Shown here piece after piece: positions 4,806-8,202 of a stretch of 8,202 bases of DNA. The translations under genes and the position numbers were made by a program. The notes under the pieces are model-generated. The model saw only the letters and a program-made list of their open reading frames with translations, was not told where the DNA came from and ran no database searches. How positions within the stretch are numbered: the stretch's first letter is position 1; the number at the start of each line of letters is the position of its first letter. The stretch is from an uncultured Flavobacteriales bacterium (GTDB taxonomy: Bacteria; Bacteroidota; Bacteroidia; Flavobacteriales_D; Sanyastnellaceae), in the NCBI GenBank assembly GCA_937996585.1, contig CALKUW010000348.1:1-8202 (forward strand), given 5' to 3'.

Positions 4806-6710
4806 TCAACGGTCGTCCCTGAGCATGAACATACCGTCCTGCCAGGACAGCTTGTCCTCGGCACGCCAGCGCTCCAGCAGCTGCCGGACGTGCTCCCTGT
4901 GCATGGCGGGAACGAGGCGCTGCAGCTCTGCGGAAGTAACCCCGCTGCCGATCCACGATGCCACCTGTGTCTCGGCGGGGGGCAGGGAGGGGCGACATAC
5001 GTCACAGACACCACAGGCGGGCTCCACCTCAGGGTCGAACAGTGCTTCGAGAAAGCGGGCGCGACACCCTTCGGAAGCCACGTATTCTTCCATTCGCATG
5101 GTGCGCTTCTTCGCTTCCCGAACCTGGTCCTCCAGAAGATGGGCCGGAATGCGCGCCTTGCGCGCATCGGGTCGGCCAACCGAAAACCGGACGGCAGCGC
5201 GGTCCTTGGGCTGGGCAAACGTCAGCGCTCCCTTTTCCCGCAGCACCTTCAAGTGTTGCCAAGCGGTCTGGATGTTGAATCCCGCTGAGGAAAATACCGA
5301 TTCGCCGTCGAGCCACCAGGGTTTTCTCCCGTGCCGACCGAACTTCTCGAGCAACAGCACCAGCATTTCACTGTCCGCCTGATACTGTTCGGCGTGTTCC
5401 CTCAATTCTTCAATGGGACGTTCCCAACGGCAAAGGGTGCCGGGACGGGCAGTTTCCATTTCCACCCATCCTGCCCGGACCATGAGGTCGATGGATTTGC
5501 GGACCATTCCGAGGGGCTTCTCGATGGATGTGGCGATGGGGCCGAGCAGGACCTCCGCAAAGTCCTCCGTGGTGGCGCCGACCGCAAGCTCAAGCTGGTT
5601 GGCGATGGATTGCAGGACCTTGCGCACCGTTTTCTGGTCCGGCCATTGCTGATCGAGGTGGCGTCTGGCTTCCTCTGGTGCGCGGGCGTCCAGGAAGATT
5701 TCGGCCACGGCGGGCAGACCATCGCGCCCTGCACGGCCCGCCTCCTGGATATAGGACTCCGGGGAATCGGGTAGGTGCGCGTGGGCGATGTGACGGACAT
5801 CCGCCTTGTCGATGCCCATCCCGAAAGCGGTCGTGCAGGCCAGGACGTGAAGTTCGCCGCTCAGCCAGCGTTGCTGGTGGTCATCGCGCACCTCCCTTGG
5901 CATACCGGCATGGTAGGCCGCCGACCGGACGCCATGCGCCACGAGCATGTTGGACATCGTTTCCGCATCCCGGCGGGTGCGGACATAGAGCAAGGCGGAC
6001 CCGGAAATACGGTGCCCCCAGTCCACAACGGCAGCGTGACGCTCCCGAACCTGGTGCACGGCAAAGGACAGGTTGCCCCGGCGCATGCCCGCCCTGATCC
6101 GCTTCGGCTCCGTCATGCCCAGAAGCCGCTCGATGTCCTCTGCGACCCGCTCCGTAGCTGTGGCCGTCAAGGCGATCCAACCGGCCTTCGGATGCCACCC
6201 GCGCATCCGTGCGAGGTTCAGGTAGTCCGCGCGGAAGGCATGACCCCATTGGCTTACGCAATGGGCCTCGTCGATGGCAATGGTGCGGACATCCATGGCC
6301 CTGCAGGCCGTTTCGAACGCCGGTTGTGCCAGCCTTTCCGGAGAGACGAAAAGGAATCCACCGGGCCCGAACCTGAAATTGTCCAGGACGCGCTCCACTT
6401 CAGCGCGACCCAATCCGGCCGTCAGGGCATCGGCACGGACGCCCTGCTTTCGCAAGCCATTCACCTGGTCGCGCATCAAGGCGATGAGCGGACTGACGAC
6501 AAGGCAGACGCCTCCCCGATGGAGGCCGGGTACTTGATAGCAGATCGATTTCCCGCCGCCGGTGGGCAGGATGGCCAGTGTATCGCCACCGGCCGCTGCC
6601 GCGAGTACGACGGGAACCTGCGATGGCCGGAAGGCGGGGAAGCCCCAATGGGCGCGCAGGATGGACTCCAGGGCGGACAGCGAAGGACGGGATGTGTCGA
6701 CTTGGGCCAT
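4806..6710 (-). CDS. recQ: ATP-dependent DNA helicase, RecQ family (C-terminal zinc-cluster variant)
   Basis: A 634-residue superfamily 2 3'-5' DNA helicase for recombination and fork repair. All helicase motifs are intact: FRPSQ (27-31), Walker A LPTGGGKSICYQ (48-59), SPLIALMRDQ (73-82), DEAHCVSQWGHAFR (147-160, including the RecQ aromatic-rich loop), ALTATAT (180-186), TTAFGMGIDKADVRH (293-307) and SYIQEAGRAGRDG (319-331). In E. coli RecQ the zinc cysteines (380, 397, 400, 403) directly follow the helicase core. Here an identically spaced set (C549, C566, C569, C572) lies about 170 residues later, after a region with winged-helix-like segments (~385-510). No HRDC domain is evident; the last ~60 residues look like a small helical or winged-helix module. 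I associate this layout with Bacteroidota RecQ paralogs. The start at 6710 is preceded by AAGTAA. The gene is divergent from tpiA and upstream of rlmI. Confidence 0.95.
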   Translation of the reverse strand: MAQVDTSRPSLSALESILRAHWGFPAFRPSQVPVVLAAAAGGDTLAILPTGGGKSICYQVPGLHRGGVCLVVSPLIALMRDQVNGLRKQGVRADALTAGLGRAEVERVLDNFRFGPGGFLFVSPERLAQPAFETACRAMDVRTIAIDEAHCVSQWGHAFRADYLNLARMRGWHPKAGWIALTATATERVAEDIERLLGMTEPKRIRAGMRRGNLSFAVHQVRERHAAVVDWGHRISGSALLYVRTRRDAETMSNMLVAHGVRSAAYHAGMPREVRDDHQQRWLSGELHVLACTTAFGMGIDKADVRHIAHAHLPDSPESYIQEAGRAGRDGLPAVAEIFLDARAPEEARRHLDQQWPDQKTVRKVLQSIANQLELAVGATTEDFAEVLLGPIATSIEKPLGMVRKSIDLMVRAGWVEMETARPGTLCRWERPIEELREHAEQYQADSEMLVLLLEKFGRHGRKPWWLDGESVFSSAGFNIQTAWQHLKVLREKGALTFAQPKDRAAVRFSVGRPDARKARIPAHLLEDQVREAKKRTMRMEEYVASEGCRARFLEALFDPEVEPACGVCDVCRPSLPPAETQVASWIGSGVTSAELQRLVPAMHREHVRQLLERWRAEDKLSWQDGMFMLRDDR

Positions 6711-6729
6711 TTACTTGCGGATGGAGGCG

Positions 6730-6757
6730 TTGCCGCGCAAAGCGAAGTCTACCTTCG
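6730..6757 (+). promoter_or_regulatory. Possible Bacteroidota-type promoter for tpiA-prmA
   Basis: TTG at 6730-6732 and TACCTTCG at 6750-6757 are separated by 17 bases. They resemble the Bacteroidota -33 (TTTG) and -7 (TAnnTTTG) elements, with one mismatch in each. Initiation about 6 bases after the -7 element would give a leader of roughly 35 bases before the tpiA ATG at 6800. The inverted repeat at 6742-6758 covers the -7 element. Motif-based only. Confidence 0.33.
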
Positions 6758-6758
6758 C
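6742..6758. repeat. Inverted repeat overlapping the presumed tpiA -7 element
   Basis: GCGAAG (6742-6747) and CTTCGC (6753-6758) are perfect inverted 6-base arms around a 5-base spacer, within the 89-base recQ-tpiA divergent gap. It could be an operator that affects both genes, or a small hairpin. It is short enough to arise by chance in GC-rich DNA. Confidence 0.3.
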
Positions 6759-6767
6759 CCGACAAAT

Positions 6768-6779
6768 GAGGGAACCCTC
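6768..6779. repeat. Short inverted repeat in the tpiA leader
   Basis: GAGGG (6768-6772) and CCCTC (6775-6779) are perfect inverted arms around AA, 20 bases before the tpiA start. The 2-base loop is too tight for a good RNA hairpin with all five pairs, so a protein-binding half-site pair, or chance, is as likely. This is the second inverted repeat within 40 bases. Confidence 0.22.
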
Positions 6780-6799
6780 CCGGTACAAACCACGAAAAG

Positions 6800-7579
6800 A
6801 TGTTCGTAGCAGGCAATTGGAAAAGCAACAAGTCATTCAGTGAGGCCAAGGAATTTGCCAACGTGATGCAGGGGATGTCCCCCTTTCCTGAACAGGTGGA
6901 AGTCATGGTCGCCCCACCGGCCCCGTACCTGGCGGCGATGGGACAGGAAGGACTGCCCTTCCGACTGGGTGCGCAGAACGTATCCGCGACGGGGCCCGGA
7001 GCACAGACGGGAGAATTCACCGCTGAGATGCTCGCCGGATGTGGCGTCGTGGACGTGATCGTCGGCCACAGTGAGCGCCGCGATGGCCATGGGGATGTGG
7101 ACGCCGTGGTCGCCGAGAAGGTCAACCGGGTCCTGGAAGCCGGCTTGCGCGTGGTGTTCTGTTGCGGTGAGTCCCTTCAGGACCGGCAGTCCGACGTCCA
7201 TTTCGACAAGGTCCTCCGCCAGATGGAGTCGGCCATCCTGCACCTTCCCGTGGAAGTGATGGACCGGGTGGTCGTGGCCTACGAGCCCATCTGGGCCATC
7301 GGAACGGGCCTGACCGCCACGGCCGACCAGGCGCAGGAGATGCATGCGGCCATCAGGGGTTGGCTGCGCGAAGCCTACGATGCCGAAACCGCGGCGGGCA
7401 TTCCCATTCTCTATGGCGGCAGCTGCAAGCCGGGCAATGCCGACGAACTCTTTGCCTGTGCCGACGTGGATGGTGGATTGATCGGGGGCGCCGCGCTTGA
7501 GCCCGATTCCTTCCGGGCCATCATCGATGCCGCAGGCAGGGTGGCGTCGGCAAAGGTGGGTGTCGACGCCGGGGCCTGA
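6800..7579 (+). CDS. tpiA: Triosephosphate isomerase
   Basis: A 259-residue TIM-barrel enzyme interconverting dihydroxyacetone phosphate and glyceraldehyde 3-phosphate in glycolysis and gluconeogenesis, normally a cytoplasmic dimer. Active-site residues are in place: GNWKSN with catalytic Lys8, VGHSERR with electrophile His90, AYEPIWAIGTG with catalytic base Glu162 and the start of flexible loop 6, and the phosphate-gripping YGGS (205-208) and GLIGGAAL (226-233). After HSERR the usual Y/F-FGE-x-D stretch reads DGHGDVD, so Asp99 replaces the very conserved Glu (human Glu104). The C-terminus has about ten extra residues (ASAKVGVDAGA). The start at 6800 gives the classic N-terminus MFVAGNWK, preceded by an A-rich sequence and no Shine-Dalgarno. 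prmA begins 2 bases after the stop, so the two are co-transcribed and probably translationally coupled. Confidence 0.97.
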   Translation: MFVAGNWKSNKSFSEAKEFANVMQGMSPFPEQVEVMVAPPAPYLAAMGQEGLPFRLGAQNVSATGPGAQTGEFTAEMLAGCGVVDVIVGHSERRDGHGDVDAVVAEKVNRVLEAGLRVVFCCGESLQDRQSDVHFDKVLRQMESAILHLPVEVMDRVVVAYEPIWAIGTGLTATADQAQEMHAAIRGWLREAYDAETAAGIPILYGGSCKPGNADELFACADVDGGLIGGAALEPDSFRAIIDAAGRVASAKVGVDAGA

Positions 7580-7581
7580 CC

Positions 7582-8202
7582 ATGGCCTGGAAACGCATCC
7601 TGATCAAGTGCGAGCCGGCCCAGCCCGGTCACGACATCGCCACGGCATGGTTGGCGGATGCCGGCTGTTCCATGTTCGAGGAAAACGAGCACGGACTTGC
7701 GGCCTTTGCCCGTGAAGAGGATTTGGATGCCGAGACCCTGGGGGCCACCAGGCAGGACCTTGCGGCATTGGGGCTCGTTGATTGGGTCGAGGCGGAGGTG
7801 GAGGATGAGAATTGGAATGCCCAATGGGAACGCGACTACGAAGAGGTCCGGGTGGGACAGTCAATCCGCGTGAGGGCGCCCTTCCATCCGGAAAAAGTGG
7901 ATGCGGCATTCGGTTGTACGCTGACCATCCAACCGCGCATGGCGTTCGGTACCGGTCATCACGGTACCACGCGGGGATTGCTCGCCGAAATGGTGGGCAT
8001 GGAATGGAGCGGTCAATCCGTATTGGATATGGGGTGCGGCTCGGGCGTCCTTGGCATCTATGCCGCCATTCAGGGCGCTGGCGAGGTCGTGGCGGTGGAC
8101 ATCGACCCGTGGAGCGTGAGGAACACTGAAGAAAACCTCACCCTCAACAGCCTCGAGTCCGGACCGCGGTTCGAGGTTCGCGAAGGCGGTGCGGCGGTGC
8201 TC
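7582..8202 (+). CDS. prmA: Ribosomal protein L11 methyltransferase (partial, 3' end outside window)
   Basis: The first 207 codons of PrmA, which methylates ribosomal protein L11 at several amino groups using SAM. Bacteroidota PrmA is about 275 residues, so roughly a quarter lies beyond the window. The N-terminal L11-recognition domain spans ~1-70. The diagnostic motifs are ENWNAQWERDYEEV (76-89), TIQPRMAFGTGHHGTT (115-130, PrmA signature), VLDMGCGSGVLGIYAA (147-162, SAM-binding motif I) and AVDIDPWSVRNTEEN (171-185, motif II with the ribose-binding acidic residue). The Lys/Asn-Trp-Asn-x-x-Trp-Glu pattern separates PrmA from other class I methyltransferases. The start at 7582 lies 2 bases after the tpiA stop and gives the expected MAWKRILIKCEP start. 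tpiA followed by prmA is an arrangement I associate with Bacteroidota. Confidence 0.95.
   Translation, partial: MAWKRILIKCEPAQPGHDIATAWLADAGCSMFEENEHGLAAFAREEDLDAETLGATRQDLAALGLVDWVEAEVEDENWNAQWERDYEEVRVGQSIRVRAPFHPEKVDAAFGCTLTIQPRMAFGTGHHGTTRGLLAEMVGMEWSGQSVLDMGCGSGVLGIYAAIQGAGEVVAVDIDPWSVRNTEENLTLNSLESGPRFEVREGGAAVL

Noticed and set aside
3899..4822. 307-codon plus-strand ORF opposite the rlmI-type gene
   Set aside because: It is antisense to a well-conserved methyltransferase and shows no recognisable motif.
4778..5218. Open frame extending the rlmI-type gene 147 codons upstream
   Set aside because: It overlaps the recQ C-terminal coding region, including its zinc cluster, in another frame, and RlmI proteins begin with the PUA domain right after the ATG at 4777.
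5775..6809. 344-codon plus-strand ORF opposite recQ
   Set aside because: It lies wholly antisense to conserved helicase motifs and has a low-complexity shadow composition; GC-rich coding DNA often leaves the opposite strand open.
1..8202. CRISPR array, tRNA, rRNA, insertion sequence or toxin-antitoxin pair
   Set aside because: No regularly spaced direct repeats, cloverleaf-like segments, transposase motifs or terminal inverted repeats were seen. Gaps between genes are all shorter than 130 bases.

Overview
The window looks like a piece of core chromosome from a GC-rich member of the Bacteroidota, probably Flavobacteriales-like. This is inferred from three things. Almost every start codon lacks a Shine-Dalgarno sequence. 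The gene neighbours are typical of that phylum: tpiA immediately followed by prmA, a RecQ with its zinc cluster near the C-terminus, and a ~72-residue small protein of a kind I associate with Flavobacteriales. Two intergenic regions also carry motifs close to the Bacteroidota -7 element TAnnTTTG. No mobile element, CRISPR array, tRNA or rRNA is visible.

Layout, left to right. Bases 1-1055 (minus) hold the N-terminal 351 codons of an exported PhoD-like phosphatase; its 3' end lies outside the window. Upstream of it on the same strand is a small protein gene (1117-1335). A strong hairpin with a U-tract lies between the two and directly abuts the phosphatase start codon. Divergent from these is 1465-2856 (plus), a single-frame fusion of an Arg-type cysteine dioxygenase-like cupin and a class I SAM-dependent methyltransferase. 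It is followed 31 bases later by pdxH (2888-3529), which makes PLP. pdxH converges tail to tail, with a 6-base gap, on a minus-strand pair: recQ (4806-6710) and, 28 bases after it, an RlmI-type rRNA methyltransferase (3536-4777). recQ is divergent from tpiA (6800-7579), which is followed after 2 bases by prmA (7582 to the window end, partial).

Transcription units are probably: (a) the small protein, then the phosphatase, separated by the hairpin; (b) dioxygenase-methyltransferase plus pdxH; (c) recQ plus rlmI; (d) tpiA plus prmA. Most genes are housekeeping: vitamin B6, glycolysis, DNA repair, and ribosome modification by two separate methyltransferases.

The gene most worth attention is the dioxygenase-methyltransferase fusion. 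Its dioxygenase half keeps all the iron ligands and the substrate-carboxylate arginine. Fusion to a methyltransferase suggests a two-step modification of cysteine or another small thiol, or control of one by the other. I do not know a described pathway for this architecture. A PLP-producing gene lies directly downstream, and PLP enzymes act on the usual product, cysteine sulfinate, but that link is only suggestive.
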